DNA of 64,000 nt from Ricinus communis (Eukaryota; Streptophyta; Magnoliopsida; Malpighiales; Euphorbiaceae), in the NCBI RefSeq assembly GCF_019578655.1, contig NC_063258.1, forward strand, positions 13,644,802-13,708,801, given 5' to 3'. The translations under genes were made by a program, and so were the position numbers. The notes under the pieces are model-generated. The model was not told the origin of the DNA. It did no database searches and worked only from the letters and a program-made list of their open reading frames with translations. Shown piece after piece: positions 10,033 through 21,933 of this stretch (its first letter is position 1; each line of letters opens with the position of its first letter).

Positions 10033-12417
10033 TGTCACAACCAAATTTATTTACTTCTTTTTATTAATAATTAATATTCATTAGCATGTCATTAAACATG
10101 TCATTTGCATCATGATTATATATGATCTATTTTATTATATTATGTGGTAGATAAATAAATTATTTAGTTACATATTGATTTAATTGAAAAGTAATGATTT
10201 TGGACTAAATTGAAAAGTTAGAAAGAAAGAGGATTAAATTGTAATTTGCCTATTTCCACACCAATATACCACCTCTTTCATTTGTTCTTATCTACGTATG
10301 CTTTCCAATTTCCTTTTCTTCTTTGTCTCTCTCATTTTTCTCCTTTCCTTCTTCAACTTTGATTTTCCAAATCAAACTCTACAAAACTTTTAGTAAGTGA
10401 AAATCAAATTTTTCTTTTAAGCTTGAAAGATTTGGGCTTTCTTAATCAAGGAAAACAAAGGTGAGTAATTTTAATTGCTTGATTTTGCTGTAAATTAGGG
10501 TTAATGATATGAAATTATTGATGATTATGTGTTTTGGAATTGTTTAATCAAGAGTAAACATGCTTTTACTTGTGATCTTGAAGCTGAAATTTCTGGGCAG
10601 ATTTTTCACTTATGATTTCGTGACCTTAGAGGCTTTATCTCGAAAATTTTCAAACATGAAAGTTGTAGGTATAAATCTCAAGAATATCTCTGTAAAATGG
10701 TTTTGCAGATTGTTGAGTGAGTAGGAACTTATGAGGTTCGATTTTGCTGCTGCTTTGTTTTTGGTTCAGCAGGTGACCTGGTTTTTGTGCTGACATTTTG
10801 AGGCATTTAGAGGCTGAACCAAGCAGAGAGTTAACCTGAAAGTTGTTCATTTATATATGTAGTATATGTCTGAAAAATTTCATAATTTTTGGTTGAGTAT
10901 AACGTGAGATATGTTGAACTTAATATGGCCTGCCTGAAACTGTTTTAAGCAGAAATCGGGCTTAGGATTCAGAAATTTGTTGCTAATTGTGTGTTTCACA
11001 ACTTGAGCTAGAAAAGTCCAAATTGAGTAAAATTAGTGTCTATAGAAACTTTAGAATGTTAACTTTATATCTGGAGAGTTTCATCAGAAAATTCATTTGT
11101 TTGATTGGTCATTTAATAGGAAACGTTTTTCTGTTCTGTTTAGATGGAAATTTGAGCAGATGTATAGAAAATGCCATAACTATTTCTATACCAATGATTT
11201 TGAGGTGATTCTTTCTGCTATGGTTTCTATAAAAATGGAAGTGTAATTCTGGAAAATATGAGATTTTTATTAATTGTACATAAGTTTTGGTGTAATTTCT
11301 AAGTCAGTACCTACAAGCTGCCTTCATCAACAAATATGTTGATTTGTTGTCATTCATCTCATGCATCATATTAATATCTAGAATATATGTTATTTTGTTG
11401 AAATGTGATATTTTATTGATAGTAAATATATATATATATATTTATGCCTTGTGATTGAATTGTATTTGTATTGAATATGTGAATAGGTTCATCCAAAGGC
11501 AAGGAAGTGGTAAGAGAAAAAGAATAGGATTACTTTGTTATCCTATAACTTCTGGTAAGTATTTAATAGACTAAACTTTGTGTATATTGAGTAGAGACTG
11601 CTGTTTGATTACTTGATAATTTCTTGGTTGACTGAGTTGATATTAGTTATGTTTTTGGCTTGTTATAAAGTGAATTGATTGTGATGTGTTGTGAAGTGAA
11701 TTGATTGTGATGTGTTGTGAAGTGAAATGATTGTGATTAAGGATTGATGACTTTTGTATGGATATTGTGTGATCGGAAAGCTGAGCCGGATAGCTACCCG
11801 AGTATGTGAGATGGCAAGACCGAGCGGATAGTCTTGTCAAGTGGTTACTGAAATTTAAAAATGTGAGGAAATGTAAGGATGAGTCATCTGATCCTAATTT
11901 GATAGAAATAATGTGGAATTGAATTATTTGACTTGGTTGAGTTTGAGATTATTTGCATTACGTGAGATGAAATTATATGTTTATGAGAATAACTGAAATG
12001 GTTGATTTTGTGATTGTTAGTTAAGTGTTGGTATAATTTTCTGTATTTATAAAGATTTGATAATTCTAGCCTAATATACTATAGTTTAGTAAATTAAATG
12101 CTTATTGAGTCGCTAGCTCATTCCTTAGCAATTTTTTTTTTCAGGTTAGTGCAGTTGTAGATAGCCTTAGCTGTGCATTGCTCTTTTTGCATCAGTCAAT
12201 ATTATCAAGTGGGCCAGAGGAGTTATCTAAAGCATTGGGGCATTTTGGAAACTTGTGTGAATTAAACTACTGTATAAATATTTCTTATATATATTAAGTA
12301 TGTCATGCCACTTAAATTGTATGAATGTATATTGTAACTAAGTAGTAAATTATGTTTATAAAGTTATATATATATATATATTGCTATTCAATGGGAAGTT
12401 TGAGTTGGGGTGTTATA
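10033..12417 (+). repeat. Tekay 5' LTR
   Basis: It runs from TGTCACAACC to TGTTATA. It contains (TA)n tracts at about 11427-11441 and 12364-12381, and a duplicated 'GAAGTGAATTGATTGTGATG' type segment at about 11669-11735. Differences from the 3' LTR are scattered, with a cluster at 11780-11845 and 12145-12225; several are 1-3 bp indels. Confidence 0.95.
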
Positions 12418-12422
12418 GTTTT

Positions 12423-12434
12423 TGGTATCAGAGC
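12423..12434 (+). promoter_or_regulatory. Tekay primer-binding site (initiator tRNA-Met type)
   Basis: TGGTATCAGAGC starts five bases after the 5' LTR end. This is the standard primer-binding site complementary to the plant initiator Met-tRNA 3' end. Confidence 0.9.
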
Positions 12435-12611
12435 GGGGATTAGACCATTGGGACATAAGTTTGAGTACTTATATTTGTGTTTATGTTATGTTATATGAAG
12501 GTGTGTATGTGTTGTGATATGTTAAAGTGAGTTGGAATTTTTAATATGTTCCAATATGTTAAATGCTTGTGTGATTGAATTGATGGGAATAGAGGGGATT
12601 AAGAGCATAAC

Positions 12612-13750
12612 ATGCAAGCATATAGTAATTATGCACAACCATTTATTGTTGTGAAGTTTGTTAATGATATAGGCATGGATGAGCACTCCACTGGCCTAGT
12701 AGGTTCACATTCGTCAGTTCATGCACATCATATTGAACAAGAACAGATGCATGAAAATGAGCGTTACAAGGAAAAGCTGAAGGGTATGCTCGCAAATAGT
12801 CAAGAGTTAAGAAGATTAGCTCAACAATGACCACCACCTCCACTAAACGTACCTGCATTGGATGCAAACTTTGGAAAGTTAAGAAAGCATGGCGGGAAAG
12901 AGTTTGAGGGGACAACTGATCCAATTGTAGCAGAGGAATGGCTAAAGTCTGTTAAAGGTGTGTTTACACAATTTAATACCCAACCGACAACCCAAATGAA
13001 AGTGAGGTATGCAACCTCATTATTTCTTAAGGATGCTAGAAATCGGTGGGAGGCAGTCCCGGGTAGCCAAACACAACCATTGACAATGACATGGGAAGAA
13101 TTCTTAAAGGAGTTCAAGATGAAGTATATGCCACCAATATATCAAGAGAGGAAGAAACTTGAATTCCTTGAATTGAAACAAAATGAGATGTCCTTCGACT
13201 ATGAATTACAATTTACAAGGTTATCTAGGTATGCACCGGAGGAAGTGGCAACCGATGAACTCAAGAGAAATAGATTTGAGAGGGGTTTGAGATTGGAGAT
13301 TCGTGAAAAGTTGGCAGTGCAACCACCTACCTTTATTGCTTTATTGGAAGTCGCAATAAGAGCGGGAAGAATTATTCTTAGAAAGAAATATATTAGAAGC
13401 AAAGAAAAAGAAGATAATTGGGACATTTACTCCATCTTTCTCTAGAGGTACCTCATTTACACCTAGGGGAGGATCGGGGAGGTCGGTGAGGAGGTTTTAG
13501 AGGAAGGGGTAGTTATCAGTTTAGAGGGCCAAGTAGTATAACTTTGGGTAGAAGTGGTGGATCGTTGAACATGCGAGGTAATTGTGGGTTTACTTGGTAG
13601 AGGATATAGACCCGTTTGTGGCACTTGTGGAAGGACCCATTCAGGAGAGTGTTGGGGACCGAGAGTGCAGTTTGTTATAGATGTGGGAAACCCGGGCATT
13701 ATGCCAATGAGTGTGTGGTAGGTAGACGAGCATCGAGTACCTACCATTCA
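12612..13750 (+). pseudogene. Tekay gag
   Basis: An open stretch 12612-12830 is interrupted by a TGA (12828) and continues in the same frame from 12858 to 13445. The capsid domain shows 'FEGTTDPIVAEEWLKSV', 'MTWEEFLKEFKMKYMP' and 'LEFLELKQNEMSFDYE'. After a frameshift near 13440, a glycine/arginine-rich tail leads to a 'CGTCGRTHSGECW' motif (about 13617) and a complete zinc knuckle CYRCGKPGHYANEC (13673-13714). The knuckle residues are intact but out of frame with the capsid. In intact relatives it binds the element RNA and builds the particle. Confidence 0.88.
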
Positions 13751-14342
13751 GGGAGGACAAAGTAGTGTTGGGGATAATGTAGTACCTACAACGACCGGTC
13801 GTGGTAGAGGTAGGGGAGGTAGAAGTGCAGCTGAAGCATATGTCCATATTGAAGATGCGAACCAATCCTTACCGCAGGCAAGAGTGTATCTTCACGAGGC
13901 GGGGAAGCAACTACTTCTCCGGAGATAATAACCGGTATAATTCCTATTTGTAGGCATGATGCATATGTGTTAGTTGACCCCGGATCTACATGTTCATTCA
14001 TTTCATGTGATTTTGCATTGAAAATGCATTGTGCCATTGAATCTTTAGGACATGATATTTGTGTTTGATGCCTGCTTCGGAGGAGTAATAATGGTGAATA
14101 CCGTAGTTCGGGCTTGTTCTGTGATGATTTGTGGTACAAATATGTCAGTAGACCTAATTGTGATCAATTTGCGAGATTTTGATGTGATATTGGGAATGGA
14201 TTGGTTATCTAGAAATCATGTCATAGTTGACTGTTTAACGAAGGAAGTAAAAATGGTTATAGATGGGAAATAAAAATAGTGTTCACGGGTGACGGGAAAA
14301 TTGTACCTACATGTTTGATTTCTGCCACTCGCTTTTCATTTA
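13750..14342 (+). pseudogene. Tekay protease
   Basis: The active site reads V-D-P-G-S-T-C-S-F (Asp codon at 13976), the chromovirus retropepsin position, where relatives have D-S/P-G-A/S-T-H-S-F. The open stretch 14052-14273 carries 'DLIVINLRDFDVILGMDWLS', the conserved protease C-terminal block. A frameshift at about 14272 inside the K/A run separates this from the following spacer, and another near 14340 precedes RT. Confidence 0.82.
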
Positions 14343-15778
14343 ATGAAATTTGGGTGTGATGCTTATCTTGTGAATATGGTAGACACTGGAATTGTTAGTC
14401 CAGGGGTTTCAGAGGTACCAATAGTCAAAGAATTCCCAGATGTATTTCTAGAAGAATTACCTGGATTGCCACCTCAACGAGAAGTGGATTTTGAAATTGA
14501 AACTATTCCAGGAGTTGCTCCTATTTCTATAGCACCTTATAGAATGGCACCGGCAGAATTACAGGAATTGAAAAAGCAACTTGAGGATTTATTGGAGAAA
14601 GGTTATATTCGACCTAGTATATCACCGTGGGGAGCTCCAATGTTGTTTGTGAAGAAAAAGGATGGAAGTATGAGACTTTGCATTGATTATAGGAAGTTGA
14701 ACCAAGTTACTATCAAGAACAAATATCCTTTACCTCGCATTGATGATTTGCTTGATCAACTCAGAGGGGCAACTGTATTCTCCAAAATTGATTTGAGATC
14801 TGGGTATTGGCAATTAAAGGTTAGAGAGACTTCTATACCTAAAACGGCATTTCGGACACGATATGGTCATTATGAGTTTGTTGTTATGCCATTTGGTTTG
14901 ACCAATGCACCTGCAGCATTCATGTCTTTGATGAATAATATTTTTCAACCGTATCTTGATCAATTTGTGATAGTCTTCATTGATGATATTCTGATATACT
15001 CCAGAAATTCTGAAGACCATGAACATCATTTAAGAACAATATTACAAACTTTGAGAGAAAAATAGTTATATGGTAAGTTTAGTAAATGTGAGTTCTGGAT
15101 GAATAACATTGCATTTTTGGGGCATATTATATCTGCACAAGGTGTTCAACCGGACCCATCTAAGGTGAAGGCTATTCAGGAGTGGGAATCACCAAGAAAT
15201 ATTTCAGAAGTTCGTAGTTTTCTGGGATTGGCTGGGTACTATAGAAGATTCATGAAGAACTTCTCCATTTTAGCAAAGCCATTGACTAATCTGTTAAAGA
15301 AACAAGTGACTTTTCAGTGGAATGATAAATGTCAAGCTAGTTTTGAGGAGTTGAAAAATAGATTGATTCTGACACCTATACTTACATTACCTATACAAGG
15401 AGGGGAATATGTAGTCTATACAGATGCTTCACTTAATGGTTTGGGTTGTGTATTGATGCAGAATGGAAGGGTTATTGCTTATGCTTCTAGACAACTTAAA
15501 CCTCATGAACGAAATTATCCTACACATGATTTAGAATTGGCTGCAATTATACATGCTTTGAAAACTTGGAGACATTATCTTTATGGAGAGACATTTCGGA
15601 TATTCAACGACCACAAAAGCTTAAAGTACATACCTACGGGAAAGAGTTGAACCTCGTGCAACGAAGATGGATGGAATTATTGAAGGATTATGATTGTACC
15701 ATTGATTATCACCCAGGAAAAGCAAATGTTGTGGCGGATGCACTTAGTAGGAAGACTTTGGAAAGGGTTGCGGTATGA
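14343..15778 (+). pseudogene. Tekay reverse transcriptase and RNase H
   Basis: The RT open stretch 14343-15062 shows 'ALFVKKKDG'-type residues (here '[20 protein letters not shown]'), '[13 protein letters not shown]', '[12 protein letters not shown]' and the catalytic box FIDDILIYS near its end. It ends in a TAG (15063) followed in the same frame by 15099-15650, so a single nonsense codon splits RT from RNase H. RNase H shows its three acidic residues in 'YTDAS', 'HDLELAAI' and 'FNDHKSLKY'. A frameshift at about 15630 precedes the conserved '[17 protein letters not shown]' end. All catalytic residues are present; only the frame is broken. Confidence 0.92.
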
Positions 15779-17030
15779 TTTCATATCGGATGAGTTCCTT
15801 AATTTCGCTAAGAGCTATGGATATGCATTTTCTATAAAGAATGGGGTATTATTGACTACAATGAAGACTAGTCCCCGGATACTAGATGAGATCAAACATG
15901 CACAAGGTAGTGATGCATACTTAAAGAAGTTACAGAAGAAGGTGCAAGATGGTAAGACAAGTGAACTAATCGAGCGAGATGATGGAATGTGGGTTATGAA
16001 AACCAGGGTATATGTACCTAATGTAGCCGCATTGAAACAAAAGATTTTTTGGGAGGCTCACAATTCTCCTTATTCAATGCACCCAGGAGTATAAAAATGT
16101 ATAACAATTTGAAGCCACATTATTGGTGGTCGGGGCATGAAGAGGGAAGTTGCAGAATATGTAGCTAAATGCCTAACTTGTCAACAAGTGAAAGCAGAAC
16201 ATCAATCACCTGCAGGTAAATTACAGTCTTTAATTATACCTGAGTGGAAATGGGAAAGAATTACTATGGACTTTGTTGTTGGTTTGCCTCGCACTTTTAG
16301 GAGAAATGATGCTATTTGGGTAATAGTTGATAGGTTAACAAAATCAGCGCACTTTTTACCTATTCAATGTGAATGATTCATTGGATAAGCTAGCCAACTT
16401 GTATGTGAAAGAAATTGTTAGGTTGCATGGTGTACCTATCTCTATTGTTTCGGATAGGGATCCTCGGTTTACATCTCATTTCCGGAAGAGCTTACAAGTG
16501 GCAATGGGAACTAAATTGCATTTCAAGATCGCTTTTCATCCCTCAAACAGGATGGGCAATCCGAGAGAACTATTCAAACTTTTGAAGACATGTTACGGGC
16601 TTGTGCATTAGAGTATAGCCGGAAATTGGGATGAACAGGTACCACTTATGGAATTTGCTTATAATAATAGTTTTCATTCTAGTATTGGTATGCCACCATA
16701 CGAGGCATTATATGGGAGAAAATGTAGAAGCCCTATATGTTGGGATGTAGAAGGGTTGAGACAATTGGAAGGTCCTGAAATTATTCAAGAAACAGTAGAC
16801 AAGATACAAGTTGCGGGCGAGTGTATCAAGGCCGCACAAGATGGAAAAGCTATGCGGATAAACACAGGAAGGGAAATTGAGTATGAAGTTGGGGATAAGG
16901 TTTTCTTGAGAGTATCACCATGGAGGGTATCCTTCGATTTGGTAAACAAGGTAAACTAAGTCCCTCGATATATCGGGCCGTATGAGATTTTAGAGCGGGT
17001 TGGTCCTTTAGCCTATAGACTTGCATTACC
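15760..17030 (+). pseudogene. Tekay integrase
   Basis: The H-H-C-C zinc-binding region spans about 16060-16190 ('MHPG', then '[13 protein letters not shown]'), with a stop at 16092. The first catalytic Asp is in '[12 protein letters not shown]' (about 16264) and the second in 'SIVSDRDPRFTSHF'. The block with the catalytic Glu (about 16538-16572) is present but out of frame because of two single-base insertions, near 16540 and 16554. The DNA-binding tail with 'NVFHVSML' lies near 17053-17075 in yet another frame. Intact relatives insert element cDNA into chromatin; this copy cannot. Confidence 0.9.
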
Positions 17031-17134
17031 CCCGAGTTAGCTCAAGTACATAATGTTTTCCATGTTTCTATGCTTGACGATATCGATCCGATCCTAGCCA
17101 TGTCATCAAGATACCGAAATTGAAGTTTCCGAGA

Positions 17135-17320
17135 AACTCACATATGTTGAAGAACCGATTCGGATATTAGACCGATGTGGTTAGAAAATTAAGAAACAAG
17201 GAAATTCCTATGGTAAAGGTGAAATGGAGTCAACATTCATCTAAGGAAGCAACTTGGGAAGTAGAGAAGCATATGATGGATAAATACCCGAGCTTATTTG
17301 GCATGTCTGTTGGCGATTAG
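17135..17320 (+). pseudogene. Tekay C-terminal chromodomain-like segment
   Basis: After 'YVEEPIRILDRC' and a frame slip (about 17178), the stretch 'VKVKWSQHSSKEATWEVE' and the ending 'YPSLF' match the end of a chromovirus chromodomain, followed by a stop at 17318. Chromovirus chromodomains are thought to direct integration to heterochromatin. Confidence 0.8.
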
Positions 17321-17344
17321 TTAATTTCGAGGACGAAATTTTTT

Positions 17345-17358
17345 AAGTGGGTAGGAAT
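17345..17358 (+). promoter_or_regulatory. Tekay polypurine tract
   Basis: AAGTGGGTAGGAAT directly abuts the 3' LTR start and follows the 'TTTCGAGGACGAAATTTTTT' block typical of chromovirus ends. It is the expected plus-strand primer site. Confidence 0.85.
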
Positions 17359-19741
17359 TGTCACAACCAAATTTATTTACTTCTTTTTATTAATAATTAA
17401 TATTCATTAGCATGTCATTAAACATGTCATTTGCATCATGATTATATATGATCTATTTTATTATATTATGTGGTAGATAAATAAATTATTTAGTTACATA
17501 TTGATTTAATTGAAAAGTAATGATTTTGGACTAAATTGAAAAGTTAGAAAGAAAGAGGATTAAATTGTAATTTGCCTATTTCCACACCAATATACCACCT
17601 CTTTCATTTGTTCTTATCTACGTATGCTTTCCAATTTCCTTTTCTTCTTTGTCTCTCTCATTTTTCTCCTTTCCTTCTTCAACTTTGATTTTCCAAATCA
17701 AACTCTACAAAACTTTTAGTAAGTGAAAATCAAATTCTTCTTTTAAGCTTGAAAGATTTGGGCTTTCTTAATCAAGGAAAACAAAGGTGAGTAATTTTAA
17801 TTGCTTGATTTTGCTGTAAATTAGGGTTAATGATATGAAATTATTGATGATTATGTGTTTTGGAATTGTTTAATCAAGAGTAAACATGCTTTTACTTGTG
17901 ATCTTGAAGCTGAAATTTCTGGGCAGATTTTTCACTTATGATTTCGTGACCTTAGAGGCTTTATCTCGAAAATTTTCAAACATGAAAGTTGTAGGTATAA
18001 ATCTCAAGAATATCTCTGTAAAATGGTTTTGCAGATTGTTGAGTGAGTAGGAACTTATGAGGTTCGATTTTGCTGCTGCTCTGTTTTTGGTTCAGCAGGT
18101 GACCTGGTTTTTGTGCTGACATTTTGAGGCATTTAGAGCCTGAACCAAGCAGAGAGTTAAACATGAAAGTTGTTCATTTATATATTTAGTATATGTCTGA
18201 AAAATTTCAAAATTTTTGGTTGAGTATAACGTGAGATATGTTGAACTTAATATGGCCTGCCCGAAACTGTTTTAAGCAGAAATCGGGCTTAGGATTCAGA
18301 AATTTGTTGCTAATTGTGTGTTTCACAACTTGAGCTAGAAAAGTCCAAATTGAGTAAAATTAGTGTCTATAGAAACTTTAGAATGTTAACTTTATATCTG
18401 GAGAGTTTCATCAGAAAATTCATTTGTTTGATTGGTCATTTAATAGGAAACGTTTTTCTGTTCTGTTTAGATGGAAATTTGAGCAGATGTATAGAAAATG
18501 CCATAACTATTTCTATACCAATGATTTTGAGGTGATTCTTTCTGCTATGGTTTCTATAAAAATGGAAGTGTAATTCTGGAAAATATGAGATTTTTATTAA
18601 TTGTACATAAGTTTTGGTGTAATTTCTAAGTCAGTACCTACAAGCTGCCTTCATCAACAAATATGTTGATTTGTTGTCATTCATCTCATGCATCATATTA
18701 ATATCTAGAATATATGTTATTTTGTTGAAATGTGATATTTTATTGATAGTAAATATATATATATATATTTATGCCTTGTGATTGAATTGTATTTGTATTG
18801 AATATGTGAATAGGTTCATCCAAAGGCAAGGAAGTGGTAAGAGAAAAGAATAGGATTACTTTGTTATCCTATAACTTCGGTAAGTATTTAATAGACTAAA
18901 CTTTGTGTATATTGAGTAGAGACTGCTGTTTGATTACTTGATAATTTCTTGGTTGACTGAGTTGATATTAGTTATGTTTTTGGCTTGTTATAAAGTGAAT
19001 TGATTGTGATGTGTTGTGAAGTGAATTGATTGTGATGTGTTGTGAAGTGAAATGATTGTGATTAAGGATTGATGACTTTTGTATGGATATTGTGTGATCG
19101 GAAAGCTGAGGATAGCTACCCGAGTATGTGAGATGGCAAGACTGGTAGGCGAATAGTCTTATCAAGTGGTTACTGAAATTTAAAAATGTGAGGAAATGTA
19201 AGGATGAGTCATCTGATCCTAATTTGATAGAAATAATGTGGAATTGAATTATTTGACTTGGTTGAGTTTGAGATTATTTGCATTACGTGAGATGAAATTA
19301 TATGTTTATGAGAATAACTGAAATGGTTGATTTTGTGATTGTTAGTTAAGTGTTGGTATAATTTTCCGTATTGATAAAGATTTGATAATTCTAGCCTAAT
19401 ATACTATAGTTTAGTAAATTAAATGCTTATTGAGTCGCTAGCTCATTCCTTAGCAATTTTTTTTTTTCAGTTAGTGCGATTTGTAGATAGCCTTAGCTCG
19501 CATTGCTCTTTTGCATCGGTCAATATTATCAAGTGGGCCGGAGGAGTTATCTAAAGCATTGGGGCATTTTGGAAACTTGTGTGAATTAAACTACTGTATA
19601 AATATTTCTTATATATATTAAGTATGTCATGCCACTTAAATTGTATGAATGTATATTGTAACTAAGTAGTAAATTATGTTTATAAAGTTATATATATATA
19701 TATATTGCTATTCAATGGGAAGTTTGAGTTGGGGTGTTATA
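17359..19741 (+). repeat. Tekay 3' LTR
   Basis: It runs from TGTCACAACC to TGTTATA and is followed by the target copy ATGAT. It matches 10033-12417 almost throughout. Confidence 0.95.
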
Positions 19742-20229
19742 ATGATGGCTATTTTTGAGGACATGATTGAGGAGTCTATGGAGGTATTTATGGATGACTT
19801 CTCTGTTTTTGGTAATTCTTTCTCTTTTTGTTTGGCAAACCTTGAGCGCATGTTAGCTAGGTGTATTGAGGCTAACTTGGTACTAAACTGGGAAAAATGC
19901 CATTTCATGGTGAGAGAGGGGATTGTTTTGGGGCATAAGATCTCTCAGTACCGGGATGGAGGTGGATAGAGCTAAGGTAGAAGTAATATCTAAGCTACCT
20001 CCTCCTAGTTCACATTAAGGTACGTTAGGAGTTTTCTAGGCCATGCAGGGTTTTATAGGAGATTTATTAGAGATTTTTCTAAGATTGCTAGACCTCTCAC
20101 TCAATTGTTAGTTAAAGATATACCTTTTATTTTTTATGATGCATGCTTGGCAGCTTATGAGTTACTTAAGAAACTTCTAACTACAGCCCCAATCCTGGTT
20201 TCTCCTGATTAGGGCTGCCTTTTGAACTG
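19742..20229 (+). pseudogene. Athila reverse transcriptase, 3' part
   Basis: It resumes the frame left at 10032. The catalytic box reads FMDDFSVFG (FMDDF at 19786-19800), with both Asp residues kept. The thumb region 'LNWEKCHFMVREGIVLGHKI' follows; a frameshift at about 19950 breaks the frame before 'KVEVISKLPPP', and another lies near 20020. A TAG near 20210 stands just before RNase H. Confidence 0.9.
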
Positions 20230-20559
20230 ATGTGCGATGCTAGTGATTATGCAGTTGGAGCTGTGCTTGGACAGAGGATTAGAAAGAAGTTCCAACCCAT
20301 TTACTACGCTAGCAAGACTTTGACAGCAGCCCAGGAACACTACACCACCACAGAGAAGGAGTTATTAGCTGTTGTTTACGCCTTCGACAAGTTTAGATCA
20401 TACCTCGTCCTCTCCAAAACCATTGTCTTCACTGACCACTCGGCGTTGAGGTACTTATTCCTGAAAAATGATGCGAAACCGAGATTGATTCGGTGGATTC
20501 TTTTGTTATAGGAATTTGATGTCAAGATCAAGGATAAGAAGGGCGCGGAGAATCTGGCA
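20230..20559 (+). pseudogene. Athila RNase H
   Basis: It shows '[15 protein letters not shown]', '[23 protein letters not shown]' and '[10 protein letters not shown]', so the three acidic residues are present. A TAG at 20509-20511 replaces the Gln of the usual 'LLQEFD', and the frame then continues into 'NLAVDHLSRLEN', the RNase H/integrase linker. Confidence 0.9.
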
Positions 20560-21933
20560 GTGGACCATTTGTCGAGATTGGAAAATCCTCACTTGGATGC
20601 ACATGATGAGACGGCCATAGATGATCGATTTCCAAAAGAACATTTATATGTCACTCAAGTATACACTGATACTCCCTGGTTTTCAGATTATGCTAACTAT
20701 TTGGTTGCTAGGGTTCTACCAAAGGGTATGACTTATCAGCAAAAGAAGAAATTCTTTGCTGATTTGAAATACTATATTTGGGAAGATCCCTTTCTGTTTA
20801 AAGTATGTGCAGATCAGGTGATTCACCGTTGTGTATATGGGGAACAGACTCTCCAAATATTGAAGCATTGCCATGAGGGACCCACTAGAGGTCATCACGC
20901 AGCAAACCATACAGTGAGGAAAGTGCTAGAGGCAGGATTCTATTGGCCTACGCTCTTCCAAGATGCACGGAAATTTGTTCAGGTTTGTGACCCTTGCCAG
21001 CACGCAGGTAATATCTCTTCTCGTGATGAGATGCCCCAAACTAGTGTGCAAGTCATTGAGATTTTTGATGTTTGGGGCATCTACTTCATAGGACCCTTTC
21101 CCTCTTCATATGGTAATAAGTACATTCTGGTTGCTGTTGAATATTTCTCTAAGTGGCCTGAAGCTCAAGCTGTAGCCACTGATGATGCCAGGGTTGTCTA
21201 CAGATTCCTTAAGCGATTGTTTACTAGGTTTGGCATACCTAGGGCGCTTATTAGTGATAGAGGAACACATTTCTGCAACACCCAATTAGAGAAAGTACTT
21301 AAGTGGTACGGATTTACTCATCGATTCTCTACTCCCTATCACCCCCAGACTAGTGGGCAGGTTGAGGTAACTAATAGGGGTATTAAACGTATTTTAGAGA
21401 GAACCGTTAGTACCAGTAGGAAGAACTGGACCCTTAAGATAGATGATGCATTATGGGCATGTAGGACTGCTTTTAGGACATCTATAGGTTTTACGCCCTA
21501 TCGCCTTGTTTATGGAAAGTCATGTCATTTGCCTGTTGAGTTAGAGCATAGGGTACTTTGGGCCCTTAGAATTTGTAACTTTGATATTGATTCTACAGGT
21601 AAGGAGCGACAATGGCAGCTGAGTGAGCTAGATGAGTGGCGCTAGCAGGCGTACGAAAACTCCTCAACTTACAAAGGAAGGACTAAGAAATGGCATGATC
21701 AAAGGATTCGTGAGCCTAAGGAGTTTCAGGTTGGGGATCGAGTGTTGCTTTACAACTCTCACATTCGTCTGTTTCCCAGAAAGCTGCAGACTCGTTGGTC
21801 TGGACCATTTCAGATCAGACAAGTCTTTCCATATGGACTGGTAGAGTTGCATCATCCAAAGAAGGGAGACTTCAAAGTGAACGGCCATCGGCTAAAGCGA
21901 TACTATTATAACTCGTTGATTAGTGAGCAATGA
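20560..21933 (+). pseudogene. Athila integrase and pol C-terminus
   Basis: The 361-codon stretch 20560-21645 holds the zinc-binding region ('HCHEGPTRGHHA' and 'CDPCQHAGN', residues about 107-150) and the catalytic core. The core should read D, D, x35, E. The second Asp (residue 233, 'ISDRG') and the Glu (residue 269, 'GQVEVTN') are in place with the proper 35-residue spacing, but the first Asp is Tyr: codon 21082-21084 is TAC in 'GIYFIGPF'. The C-terminal tail continues, after a TAG at 21643, in frame-shifted pieces to '[13 protein letters not shown]' ending at 21933. The missing catalytic residue means this integrase would be inactive even with the stops ignored. Confidence 0.92.

Larger units (their letters stand above)
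10033..19741 (+). mobile_element. Tekay/Del-type chromovirus, full length with both LTRs, nested in Athila RT
   Basis: The two LTRs are 2,385 and 2,383 bp and look about 99% identical by eye, so the insertion is recent. The internal region is 4,941 bp with a TGGTATCAGAGC primer-binding site, gag with a CX2CX4HX4C knuckle, protease, RT, RNase H, integrase and a C-terminal chromodomain-like segment, then a polypurine tract. The target duplication ATGAT occurs at 10028-10032 and 19742-19746. The termini are TGTCACAACC and GGGTGTTATA in both LTRs, so they end in TA rather than CA. At least three in-frame stops and several frameshifts make it non-autonomous as sequenced. Confidence 0.94.

Noticed and set aside
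12423..12434. tRNA gene remnants near TGGTATCAGAGC and TGGCGCCG
   Set aside because: These are primer-binding sites placed just after LTR ends; no cloverleaf can be drawn around them.
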